Below, in pieces: positions 51,122 to 61,920 of a stretch of 64,000 nt of DNA. The stretch is from Halocaridina rubra (taxonomy: Eukaryota; Arthropoda; Malacostraca; Decapoda; Atyidae), in the NCBI GenBank assembly GCA_037179515.1, contig JAXCGZ010005667.1:1-64000 (forward strand), written 5' to 3'. Position 1 is the first letter of the stretch. Each line of letters begins with the position of its first letter. The translations under genes were made by a program, and so were the position numbers. A model generated the notes under the pieces. It worked only from the letters and a program-made list of their open reading frames with translations, was not told the origin of the DNA and ran no database searches.

Positions 51122-53268
51122 TGTGACAGAGTGTTTTGCTCAAAGTCACCAGAGGTTGTTAGATGCCTTATTAGTTAATTCAGTAACTTAACTGTCATTT
51201 TTCTAACTAAAAAAAATAATTCCCACTTCTTGACTTTTGCAGATTATGATTATTTGCAATTTATATCTTAGCTTATAGCTAATTTTAAATATATTTTATT
51301 TACTATTCTTGTACGTGTAGAAGCAGAGTCCCGATATAAAGGCTGCTCCTACCTTTCCACCTTTTCAGTGAACCTATCAGATACGTTTTCTTTACAATTT
51401 TCTTATAATAAAATAGCTCTTGCTGATAATTTTGTTATAAATTTGACCTTGCTGTTATGTCATTAGCCTGTCTAGATATATATCAGTAGCTTCTTTATTA
51501 TTTGAGTACTTAAATTCCGTCTCCTACAACGCAAAGAACATTCTAGAGATTGTTTACCAGTAACCTAACTTTCCATTATTATTCTCTTTTTATTTTATTT
51601 GCTTCCACTTGTTGCACCTAAAATACTGTCTCTCCCTTGCATCTCTGCTATAATTGCCTGCCAGGGACCACCACTAAAGTAGTCCTTAAATGATATAAGA
51701 GCCAGTTACTGCTCTAGAAATATATCCTACAGATGATGTCACCAGGAGGGACATTGAAGTGTCCTCATTTGGCGGCCAAACATCCCAGAGGCAGCATCTT
51801 GCCTCAGCAGTCAAGTTTATTTCAAACCTTATTTACGTGGCATCTTCACAGGAATTCATCTGGCACCAACAAGGTGAGGGATAGTGTATGGTAAAGCTCG
51901 TGGGTCAAGCAAATTGTTTTTTTGAGAATTAGTTACATTCGTTACTGGCTAAATCCTACGGATTTTTTTCTCAGATTCCATTCCCATACAAACGAATTTT
52001 TGTAGATTACCTAACTGGAATCTCACTTGCCAAAGTTAATTCCTTAACCTGGAAATTACAGCTGATATACATTGCTAAGAAGTTTCTTTTCACTGAATGT
52101 GATAAACGAAAATCTCATCCTCTGAAGACTGGTTATGAGCCCGTGAAAATCTATCCCTTCTCCTAACAAATTCTAATTTCATTTCACCTCTTTCTATCAT
52201 CATAAATAAAGTGTTTTACGTCAAAAATTCGTCAATAAAGCTATATGCTATATAAATTGCAAATAATTAATCATTTAACTAGCGTGTTAAACTGCAAATA
52301 ATTAAAAGGTAATTTTACCCTGTTGGCTTTGCAAATATTTCCTGCTAACCACAATTTGGTGAATGCATACTGTATTTATCTTGCTGATTCTTCATATGTT
52401 GGAGACAAAGTGTTTTGAGTTATGAGTTGCAAATACTTCAAAAGGTGGTTTTCCCCCCCCCCTTTTTTTCATTGCAAACAGTTCTTGATAACTATAAGTG
52501 AATGAATAGTGTATTTATCTCGTAGATTCTTCCTTTATCGTAAATAGAGTGTCTTACCATATTAATTGCAAATCAGTAATAAGCATTGCAACTTTTGTGG
52601 TTGCCCACAATTTAAGGAATACATATAGTACTGTATTTGTCTTGCTTATTCTTGATTTATTGTGAATAAATTGTTTTCCTTTAATACCAGCAAAGAATTA
52701 ATGGTTTTGTATGCTCTTATGGTAGCATAAATATTTCTAGTTAGCTGTGACTAACCAATATATTTTCATCCAGTAGAATAATATTGGAAACTCATTATAT
52801 GTGTGCACAGGCTTTCAGTTTCCCATTATTAACAGTGTGTCGTTTCTGTTTCTACTCTGCCTGTGTGACAGAGGTAATCGTCGAGTTGAGGCCAAAGTCT
52901 TGGCATACATCTGTGGTGCCGGAAAACGAAATCGTGCTCACCACCTCCGGGATTCGAGGCAGCATTTCATAAAATTTAAAATAAAAAATTTAATTCAATT
53001 CTTTTAATGTCATTGCATTTCCAAAATTAAAAGAAAGTTGAATTCTGATTTAATTTAAAAAAATTTAATTAAATTTTTGTAATGTCATTGCATTTCCAAA
53101 ATTAAAAGAAAGTTGAATTCTGAGTTTCATTTAACCGAGTAGTGGTATAACAGGTGGAGTGTTCAAGTACAAATATCTGTCCAGCCTGTTTGTGAGCTCT
53201 TAACAGAGCTCAGTACTTTGAGTCCCCTTAGTAAAAGAGAATCTTAACAACTCTCCATTCCCCCAACA
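51122..53268 (+). repeat. 5' LTR of copy 2 (2147 bp)
   Basis: It starts tgtgacagagtg and ends ccccaaca. Compared with its partner it lacks the gcaattgcagtgtcctctat stretch near 52855 and has a duplicated block with cattgcatttccaaaattaa (near 53010 and 53086). Confidence 0.93.
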
Positions 53269-53272
53269 ATAT

Positions 53273-53291
53273 TGGCACCCGAACAGGGACC
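53273..53291 (+). promoter_or_regulatory. tRNA-Lys primer binding site of copy 2
   Basis: It reads TGGCACCCGAACAGGGACC four bases after the LTR end. It has one mismatch to a tRNA-Lys(UUU)-type 3' end, at a different base from copy 1. Confidence 0.85.
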
Positions 53292-54069
53292 CGAACAGAC
53301 AGACTGATTTTGATAAATTTATTTTTATTTTGCTTTTTAAGATTGCACATGAAACCCGATTACCATTCGCTCGATTATTGAAATGAATGAATCATAGGCT
53401 GCACACAAAAATTTTATAGCTAGATGTTGCGGATCAGAATTTTTTATTATTTTAAAATTAATTACGGTAACTAATATTTTCTTGTTTCCCATGTGGTAAA
53501 CAAAATTTCAGGCAATCTACATGAGATTATGTGGTAACAGACTTAAGAAATCTTGCATGACGAGAAGACGTGTTATTTAAAATTTCATTTATTTGTGTGA
53601 TAAGATTGAGTTTTAAAGCATTCGTGTTTTATATATCCGTTAAAGAGTGATACTTGTTAAGAATTGTTTATATTTCCTTGGGATTATGGAATTGGGAGAA
53701 AGCATATTAAGTATTTTTGCTTATAATTGTGTTGTATATTCAAGCATTGACTGCTCATAGATTGGGAAGAAAAACTTTTGGTGTCATTTATCGAGCCTAG
53801 GCTAAGCCTTTCATGTGTCTGAGTTGTCACTTGAAAATAAATTTTGTCATTACTAGTAGACATGTGTAATCTGGCTGCCTAGTAAGCCGTTAGCTTATCT
53901 TTGGTGTATTTTGCATAGGATCTGTGCCCTTTTGGCAACACTCCAGAATTTTACTTACGACAGTTTATTTGTGGGTACTACCATATACGCGCTCATACGC
54001 AATCACGACCGCTATACTGTACTTATTTGTATTCTCTGGCACTGGGTGCTAGTAGGTAAAATTCGTTGT

Positions 54070-54612
54070 TGCTTATTTCATTTGCACCATAACCGCAGGT
54101 ACTGCCACGTATTGCTGTTAAGCAGGCATGACTGCCATCCTGTATTACCAGTGTTTCATGCACTGTTTTGCAACATTTTGTTTCTGTTGCACTTGATTGT
54201 GTTGCTCATTCCTTTCATTTGCACCATAACTACAGGTACTGCCACGTATTCCTGTTAAGCAGGCACGACTGCCATCCCGTATTACCAGTGTTTCATGCAC
54301 TGTTTTGCAACATTTTGCTGCTGTTGCACTTGATTGTGTTGCTCATTCCTTTCATTTGCACCACAACCGCAGGTACTGCCACATATTGCTGTTAAGCAGG
54401 CACAACTTCCATCCTGTATTACCAGTGTTTCATGCACTGTTTTGCAACATTTTGCTGCTGTTGCACTTGATTGTGTTGCTCATTCCTTTCATTTGCACCA
54501 CAACCGCAGGTACTGCCGCATATTGCTGTTAAGCAGGCACGACTGCCATTCTGTATTACCAGTGTTTCATGCACTGTTCTGCAACATTTTGCTGCTGTTG
54601 CACTTGATTTTA
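54070..54612 (+). repeat. Leader tandem repeats of copy 2 (137-bp unit)
   Basis: Four units with the landmark aagcaggca(t/c)(g/a)act at 54121, 54258, 54395 and 54532. They are the same repeat as in copy 1, in the same place before gag, so they are part of the family's design. Confidence 0.88.
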
Positions 54613-54793
54613 TTTTGAGTCACTTTTATGGTGAGGTTTTGAGATCACTTTTATGTTTGAGTTTGAACTGTGGTGTTGAATTTTTTTCTCTCCTTGGTGT
54701 TGTGTGGTTCTTTCATTTTTTTCTACTATTGTAGAGATTTGTTTTTTTGCGGTAGTTTTTGGCACTTCGTTATTGACTGTTTAGGAAACCACC

Positions 54794-55933
54794 ATGGAAA
54801 CCAGGCAGTCAAAGGAAACAAAAATGGAAACCATCGAATCATTAGATGAGGAGCGTTAGCTGGGTATAATGATTGCTAGGGGTGAGAGATACGGTCTTTC
54901 CCCAGGGCAGAAGCTCTTCGAATGGGCTCATGAGAAGATGGTTGAACGCCGAGATAAGCTGGAGAAGAGAGCAAGTGATTAGGCACAAGCACAACGCGAA
55001 CATGAGCTTGCTCGGCTTCGAGTGGGAATCCCAGAAGGTGGTCCTTCTTCCGGAAATAGAGATTACAGGAACGGGAAGCACAAGGGCCCCTCACAGAACT
55101 CACATTGTCCAGCTCATCCTCCTCACATTCCTAAGCCTTATTACGGCCATGCACCCACACTCAAGAAGGATGACCCGGTAAGACCTAAGCCTCAGCAGTT
55201 CAGAGGCAAAGGCCATTACTCTGCTTCACCTTCCCAGGGTTTTCAGCCAAACTCTAAGAGCCACCATGCTCCCTCACACAGCGGCGGCCCGCATAGCCGT
55301 CCAGACACGCACTTGGCCCATGCTGTAGAAATATGGCCAGAAAGGGCCACTGAGGATAACGCCAAGGAACCTACGTACAAACTTGCCAATGTGGAATTCA
55401 TCGAACATGATGATCTGGAAGTGATCCCAAAATGCCTAGAAACCATAAATGGTGTGGAAGCTGAGATAGCCCTTGACACAGGGGCCAATGGCATACTTGT
55501 TGACAAGAGATTCGTCAGGGATGAAGATTTTACCGGCAAAGTCGTTCGTGTGCGGGTTGCTGAAGGAACACCCCAAATACGACACTGCTGTGTCATTAAC
55601 CTGGATTGCAATTACTACAAGGGCAAAGCCCCAGCTGTGGAAATGATTGGGCTTATGTACCCTGTCTTGCTGGGTCGTGCACTGAACCTAGTTCCTATAT
55701 TTCAGGCCGACCTCTACCATAAGGACATATCTCATTATAACTTCCCTCGGGGGAAGTCACATGAAGCCATTTCAGCAGCAACTCCTGGCCTCGATGCCAA
55801 GAATTTGGACGATTCTCCGACTGACTCCGTTGAGTCTGCTGCAGTTAGTACAGGTAATGTGGAACGCGGAGAGTTTCCCCCTTCTTTAGAGACACGCCCC
55901 ATGAGACTACTGGGTACTCGCCTTTCGAGCTGA
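54794..55933 (+). pseudogene. Gag-like N-terminus and protease of copy 2
   Basis: From the ATG at 54794 the frame meets the same TAG as copy 1 (after DEER), then MIARGERYGLSPGQKLFEWA, a further in-frame TAG after EKRASD, the Pro/Ser/His-rich part and the protease (EIALDTGANGILVD). Unlike copy 1 it stays in frame to the LDDSPTDSVE stretch, which shows the intended fusion of protease to integrase. It ends where the integrase deletion begins, near 55885. As in copy 1, I see no capsid or zinc knuckle. Confidence 0.85.
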
Positions 55934-56640
55934 TTTATGGTCATAAGGTCAGAGGCCCAGTGGAATTCTTGGCAGAATGTTGGGATTCACCTACCATCGA
56001 AGATGACAATAGGGATGTCCATGAGTATATTTTGAAGTTTTCGTCTCACCTCAAAAAGGCTTGGAAAATTTCACAATTAGCCATTAAGGGTCACCAGCAG
56101 ACTGCCAAGCTCCTCTTTGACAAGCGTGCACGGCGTCATGCCCTGACACCCGGAGATCTAGCTCTTTTACTTCTTCCAACAGATACCTGCAAGCTAATGC
56201 TACGCTGGAAAGGACCGTACACTGTGGTACACCGGGTGACCCCTGACAGTTATGTGCTAAATGTTGATGGCAATAGCCGGAAATACCACATTAACCAGCT
56301 GAAGCTTTATTGTGAAGACCCGGAGGCCCACAGGGATCCTGCGCTGGCACTCTCAGCAACCCCTATAGATGCCCTCAGCATCAACAGAACCTCTGAGGCT
56401 GCAGCAACACAGGTGCTCCATTATAGCCACCCCTTACCTCCTATATTGGAATGCTCCACCCTTGCAGTGGAGACAGACTTACGGGAGTGGAGTTTTTCGG
56501 AAGAAGCCCCTCTGGCCGCAGCCACTGCCCTCGCAATTGAAGACATAAGCTTAGCCATCCCCACACCCCGAAAGGAAAGTGTGAGTAATTCCATTATTAA
56601 CTCCAGACTGCAACCAAGTCAACAGGAACAGCTGAATTAG
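55934..56640 (+). pseudogene. Integrase C-terminal remnant of copy 2
   Basis: Sequence resumes at the end of the integrase core (FELIYGHK region) and continues with FLAECWDSPTIEDD, KRARRHALTPGDLALLL and the GPY/F module (LRWKGPYTVVHRV, KYHINQLKLY). About 0.85 kb holding the zinc region and all three catalytic acids is missing relative to copy 1. This copy keeps the frame that is broken in copy 1 between integrase core and GPY/F module. It ends at a TAG at 56638-56640. Confidence 0.85.
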
Positions 56641-58045
56641 CTATTAGAGGACTATGAGAATGTCTTCAACGACCTTCCAGGCATTACCGCTACCCTTGAG
56701 CATCATGTCAGATTGACTGACCCAGAGCCATTTCGGCATTCCTATGGTCTTCCCCACCAGCTGTCCGTACGGCTGAAGGAAGATCTTGACACTTGGATCC
56801 GCCTCGGAATAGTTGAGAAGAGCATTTTGCCTTGGTGTTCGCCGTTACTGGCAGTGCGTAAGCGAGATGGCAGTCACAGGTTCTGCCTTGACTGTCGTAA
56901 GCTTAACTCTCGTACCATCTTTGATGGAGAGCCCATTGCTGACGCCGAGCATATTTTCTCGTTGCTCTCCCAAGCCCGTTACCTGTCCAAGTTGGATCTG
57001 GCCAGTGGATTTTGGCAAGTCCCGCTGAACGAGACTACCAAGCCTCTTAACTGTCTTTTCCACAAGATATGGTCTATACCAGTTCAGGGTCATGCCTTTT
57101 GGTATGGTAAATGCCCCTGGCTGCTTCAGCAGACTCATGAGGATAGTACTACAGGATCTCAACAATGTTTCATGCTTTATTGACAACATCCTGGTGCATT
57201 CTCAGGATTGGTCATCGCACCTCGAGACTCTCCGCAGGGTTCTCACTCGTCTGAGCCAGCATGGACTTCATTTAAAGCCTTCCAAATGTAAGATTGGTTT
57301 CACACAATTGCAGTATCTCGGCCACGTGGTTGGAGAAGGAGTTATGTCCCCTTTACATGACAGGGTAGAAGCTATTAATGATATGGAGAAACCTGCTACT
57401 GTCACTCAACTGAGATCATTTCTGGGTAGTGTCGGCTACTACCAACGGTTCATTCCACACTTTAATACTGTCGCTGCCCCTTTGCAGCAAATGACCTCCT
57501 CAAAGCAAGGTAAAACCTCCCCTGTCCAATGGACAGATGAACCGGAGAGAGCATTTTTCAAGCTCCGAGAAGCATTGGCGGGTGAGCCAGTATTACAACT
57601 GGTAAACCCTGATTTTCCATTTATCTTGCAGACCGACGCCTCAGACGAAGGCCTGGGTGCCGTGCTCTTGCAAGCCCGATCAGACAACTCAGCAGAAGTA
57701 GCTCCAGTGCGATATGGAAGCTGCAGGCTTCGCCCTGCAGAGCAAAATTACTCCACCGTGGAGAAGGAAACTCTAGCTGCATATTGAGCTATAAAGAGAT
57801 TTGAAGTCCATCTGTATGGCCAACATTTTACACTGAGAACCGACCACCGACCTCTCCTATATTTACAGACTGCAGACAAGCTAAATCCTCGCCTGAAAAG
57901 GTGGGCACTTTACCTGAATCTTTTCAAATTCACTGCCCAACATGTTCATGGCAAGGACAATGACCTTGCTGATCTACTAAGTCGACGATCGTTACCCTCA
58001 AATGAGGAAGCTGGTGCTGTTAGCCTAAATTTGACTAGTCAGTAA
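56641..58045 (+). pseudogene. Reverse transcriptase and RNase H of copy 2
   Basis: It has the same domains as copy 1: FCLDCRKLN, LDLASGFWQVPL, MPFGMVNAPGCF, then CFIDNILVHS, where the second catalytic Asp of the FIDD box has become Asn. RNase H follows with LQTDASDEGLGAVLL and KDNDLADLLSR. It is broken by a frameshift near 57045-57095 and a TGA at 57785-57787. Confidence 0.9.
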
Positions 58046-58683
58046 AGATTACTTCTCTAATGTGTTGTTTATTTTTTATGTTTATCTTTTATGTCTTTAA
58101 TACTGTACTGTACTTGTTTATTTTAGCGTACAAACGTTATTCCTAATGGAAGACGAAAAAGATGAAGAATATTTCTTTGATCGTAGTTTTATATTTCCCT
58201 TTGTGGGACTCTGAAAGCCAGAACATGGCGGAAACATTTTAGTTTAGTTTTAAATAGCTGAAACTGTTTTAAATCCAGTCGCCAACGTTAATGACGACTT
58301 GGTTCAGGTTTTCCATTTGCGTATACTGTATTTTTTTTTTATATTATTTTATTGTCTTATTGCATGTGAAGCATTCTTAAACTTAAATATTGATATCCAC
58401 TGATATCTAATTGTGATTTTAATTTTCTTTAAATTTGAATTTGATCACATTTCTTTTATATTTTGCATGTCATTTAATGTTTTGTTTATAAGACCTGTTC
58501 ACTTTTCCTAATAGTATGATATGTTCCAGTGGTGGATCCCATTCTTATTGTTCATTTGTTCTATTCCATGATAAGGATATCTCATCCCTCATAATAACAC
58601 TGAAGTCACTGTAACTTCCTCTGTTCTTTTTTTGCCTTCTGTAGTAGAATTTTGCTAAATCAGTATTCTCTAGAAAGGGCCTT
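58046..58683 (+). other. 3' untranslated part of copy 2
   Basis: AT-rich, collinear with 42763-43386 of copy 1. No env-like frame. Confidence 0.7.
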
Positions 58684-60776
58684 TGTAATAGAGTGTTTCG
58701 CTCAAAGTCACCAGAGGTTGTTAGATGCCTTATTAGTTAATTTAGTAACGTAACTGTCATTTTTCTAACTAAAAAAATAATTCCCACTTCTTGACTTTTG
58801 CAGATTATGATTAATTGCAGTTTATATCTTAGCTTATAGCTAATTTTAAATATCTCATATTTACTATTCTTGTACGTGTAGAAGCAGAGTCCCGATATAA
58901 AGGCTGCTCCTACCTTTCCACCTTTTCAGTGAACCTATCAGATACGTTTTCTTTACAATTTTCTCATGATAAAGTAGCTCTTGCTGATAATTTTGTTATA
59001 AATTTGACCTTGCTGTTATGTCATTAGCCTGTCTAGATATATATCAGTAGCTTCTTTATTATTTGAGTACTTAAATTCCGTCTCCTACAACGCAAAGAAC
59101 GTTCTAGAAATTGTTTACCAGTAACCTAACTTTCCATTATTATTGTCGTTTTATTTTATTTGCTTCCACTTGTTGCACGTAAAATACTGTCTCTCCCTTG
59201 CATCTCTGCTATAATTGCCTGCCAGGGACCACCACTAAAGTAGTCCTTAAATGATATAAGAGCCAGTTACTGCTCTAGAAATATATCCTACAGATGATGT
59301 CACCTGGAGGGACATTGAAGCGTCCTCATTTGGCGGCCAAACATCCCAGAGGCAGCATCTCGCCTCAGCAGTCAATTTTATTTCAAACCTTATTTACGTG
59401 GCATCTTCACAGGAATTCATCTGGCACAAACAAGGTGAGGGATAGTGTATGGTAAAGCTCGTGGGTCAAGCAAATTGTTTTTTTGAGAATTAGTTACATT
59501 CGTTACTAGCTAAATCCTACGAATTTTTTCTCAGATTCCATTCCCATACAAATTAAATTTTGTAGATTACCTAACTGGAATCTCACTTGCCAGAATTAAT
59601 TCCTTAACCTGGAAGTTACAGCTGATATACATTGCTAAGAAGTTTCTTTTCATTGAATGTGATAAACGAAAATCTCATCCTCTGAAGACTGGTTATGAGC
59701 CCATAAAAATCTATCCCTTCTCCTAACAAATTCTAATTTCATTTCACCCTTTTCTATCATCATATATAAAGTGTTTTACATCAAAACCTCGTGAATGAAG
59801 CTATCTGCTATATAAATTGCAAATAATTAATCATTTAACTAACGTGTTAAACTGCAAATAATTAAAAGGTAATTTTACCCTGTTGGCTTTGCAAATATTT
59901 CCTGTTAACCACAATCTAATGAACGCATACTGTATTTATCTTGCAAATTCTTCATGTGTTGGGGATAAAGTGTTTTGAGTTATAAGTTGCAAATACTTCA
60001 AAAGGTGGTTTTGCACCCTCCTTTTCATTGCAAACAGTTCTTGATAACCAAAAGTGAATGAATACAGTATTTATCTCGTAGATTCTTCCTTTATCATAAA
60101 TAGAGTGTTTTACCATATTAATTGCAAATCAGTAATAAGCATTGCAACTTTTGCGGTTGCCCACAATTTAAGGAATACATACAGTACTGTATTTGTCTTG
60201 CTTATTCTTCATTTATTTTGAATAAATTATTTTCCTTTAATACCAGCAAAGACTTAATGGTTTTGTATGCTATTATGGTAGCATAAATATTTCTGGTTAG
60301 CTGTGACTAACCAATATATTTTCATCCAGTAGAATAATATTGGAAACTCATTATATGTGTGCACATGCTTTCAGTTTCCCATTATTAACAGTGTGTCATT
60401 TCTGTTTCTGCAATTGCAGTGTCCTCTATTCTACTCTGCCTGTGTGACAGAGGTAATCGTCGAGTTGAGGCCAAAGTCTTGGCATACGTCTGTGGTGCCG
60501 GAAAACGAAATCGTGCTCACCACCTCCGGGATTCGAGGCAGCATTTCATAAAATTTAATATAAAAAATTTAATTCAATTCTTTTAATGTCATTGCATTTC
60601 CAAAATTAAAAGAAAGTTGAATTCTGAGTTTCATTTAACCGAGTAGTGGTATAACGGGTGGGGTGTTCAAGTACATATATCTGTCCTGTCTGTTTGTGAG
60701 CTCTTAACCGAGCTCAGTACTTTGAGTCCCCTTAGTAAAACAATATCTTAACAACTCTCTCTCCATTCCCCCAACA
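58684..60776 (+). repeat. 3' LTR of copy 2 (2093 bp)
   Basis: It starts tgtaatagagtg, a changed form of the usual tgtgacagagtg, after the stretch agaaagggccttt. It ends cccccaaca at 60776 and aligns along its length with the 5' LTR at 51122-53268. Confidence 0.93.
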
Positions 60777-61920
60777 ATAGGTATTTTGCCAAACTGCAGA
60801 GATTTCTGTAGATTCTTGTGGTTCGAGTATGAAATACTTCAAAAGGTAGTTACCTATAGATTTAAAGTAGTACTCTTTAGTGCAACATCATCTCCCTTTT
60901 TGCTTCAGAAAACACTCAGATATCACTTGGAGACACATTCACATCCAATAGCTAAGTCTCTGATCTCTCATTTCTATGTAGATAACTTTGTTTGTACGTA
61001 TTCAGACTGAACAGTTAAAAACAGAGTATCCCATTGTAAATTCTATTTTAGCAGAAGCCTCTATGCCATTACAAGGTTGGGTGAGTAATGATGTAAATTT
61101 AATGATGAAGTAGGTGTTAATCATGACCAATTGGATCTGAATAATATAAATGTTTTAGGAATTTCTTGGAATGTTGTATACGATGAAATCAAATTGTACT
61201 CCAGTAAGAAAGTGTGCAAGGAGGAGTGTGTGCATCATCAAATCACCAAGAGATCAGTTGTATCTGTAATTGCTAGTGTATTTGATCCTTTAGGATTGTT
61301 ATCACCAATCTTGATCAAGGGAGTTATTCATTTCAAAATTATGGAGAAGTAAGTGTTCTTGGGATGAACCTTTGCCAGAACTTTAGTACAAGAATTTTCA
61401 GTTATTTGCAGAGATTTGAATCAGATATCAAGAATTCAATATCCTAGATTTGTAATTGTCCCTGGTGTATCAGATTTGCACATATTTTGTGATTCATCTA
61501 AAGTAGCTTATGGATTAGTTGCATATGCTGTGGACTTAAGAAGCAAATCTAGTGATATCATTATGAGTAAAGTAAGAGTATCACCAAATCATCCACTCAC
61601 CATTCCTAAGTTAGTTACTCTCACTTACTTTAGCCTCAGCATTGGCTCAGACACTCTTGTCTAATGAGAAATTAGCATTCAAAGGTTGCACTATATGGTG
61701 TGACAGTGAAGTTGCCATTAATTGGGTGTATCATGATTCATCATCAGATGTTTTTGTGAGAAACAGAGTGTGTGAAATTCGCAACTTGCGATCTAAGTTT
61801 GATTTGAACATTTTACATGTCCCATCTAGAGAGAATCCTGCAGATATATTGACCAGAAGTGTTAGTGTATCAAAGTTGAATAGCAATGTCATGAGAGTAC
61901 CTAATTGTGATTACCTAATT
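60777..61920 (+). pseudogene. BEL/Pao retrotransposon pol fragment
   Basis: Three plus-strand frames carry BEL/Pao signatures. The first is the reverse transcriptase end (FSATSSPFLLQKTLRYHL, then HFYVDNFVCTYSD, with the YVDN box). The second is the linker (VLGISWNVVYDEIKLYS, KRSVVSVIASVFDPLGLLSP). The third is RNase H (HIFCDSSKVAYGLVAYAV, GCTIWCDSEVAINWV, HVPSRENPADILTR). Two or more frameshifts separate them. The left part is cut by copy 2 of the Gypsy-type element, and the right part (integrase, LTR) is cut by a CR1 insertion near 61921. Confidence 0.92.

Larger units (their letters stand above)
51122..60776 (+). mobile_element. LTR retrotransposon of the same family, copy 2
   Basis: A 9655-bp plus-strand copy lying 5'-to-5' with copy 1. 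It has the same layout: 5' LTR, primer site, 137-bp leader repeats, gag-like part with protease, integrase remnant, reverse transcriptase and RNase H, 3' LTR. Most of the integrase core is deleted and the pol frames carry several stops and shifts, so it cannot act alone. The flanks do not match (gtttt on the left, atagg on the right), and the left neighbour is a LINE while the right neighbour is a BEL/Pao element. This suggests it was formed or trimmed by recombination between two copies. Confidence 0.93.

Noticed and set aside
54168..54734. Series of 75-94-codon repeated proteins
   Set aside because: They are the translation of the 137-bp leader repeats of the LTR element; the frame shifts from unit to unit, and the same occurs in copy 1.
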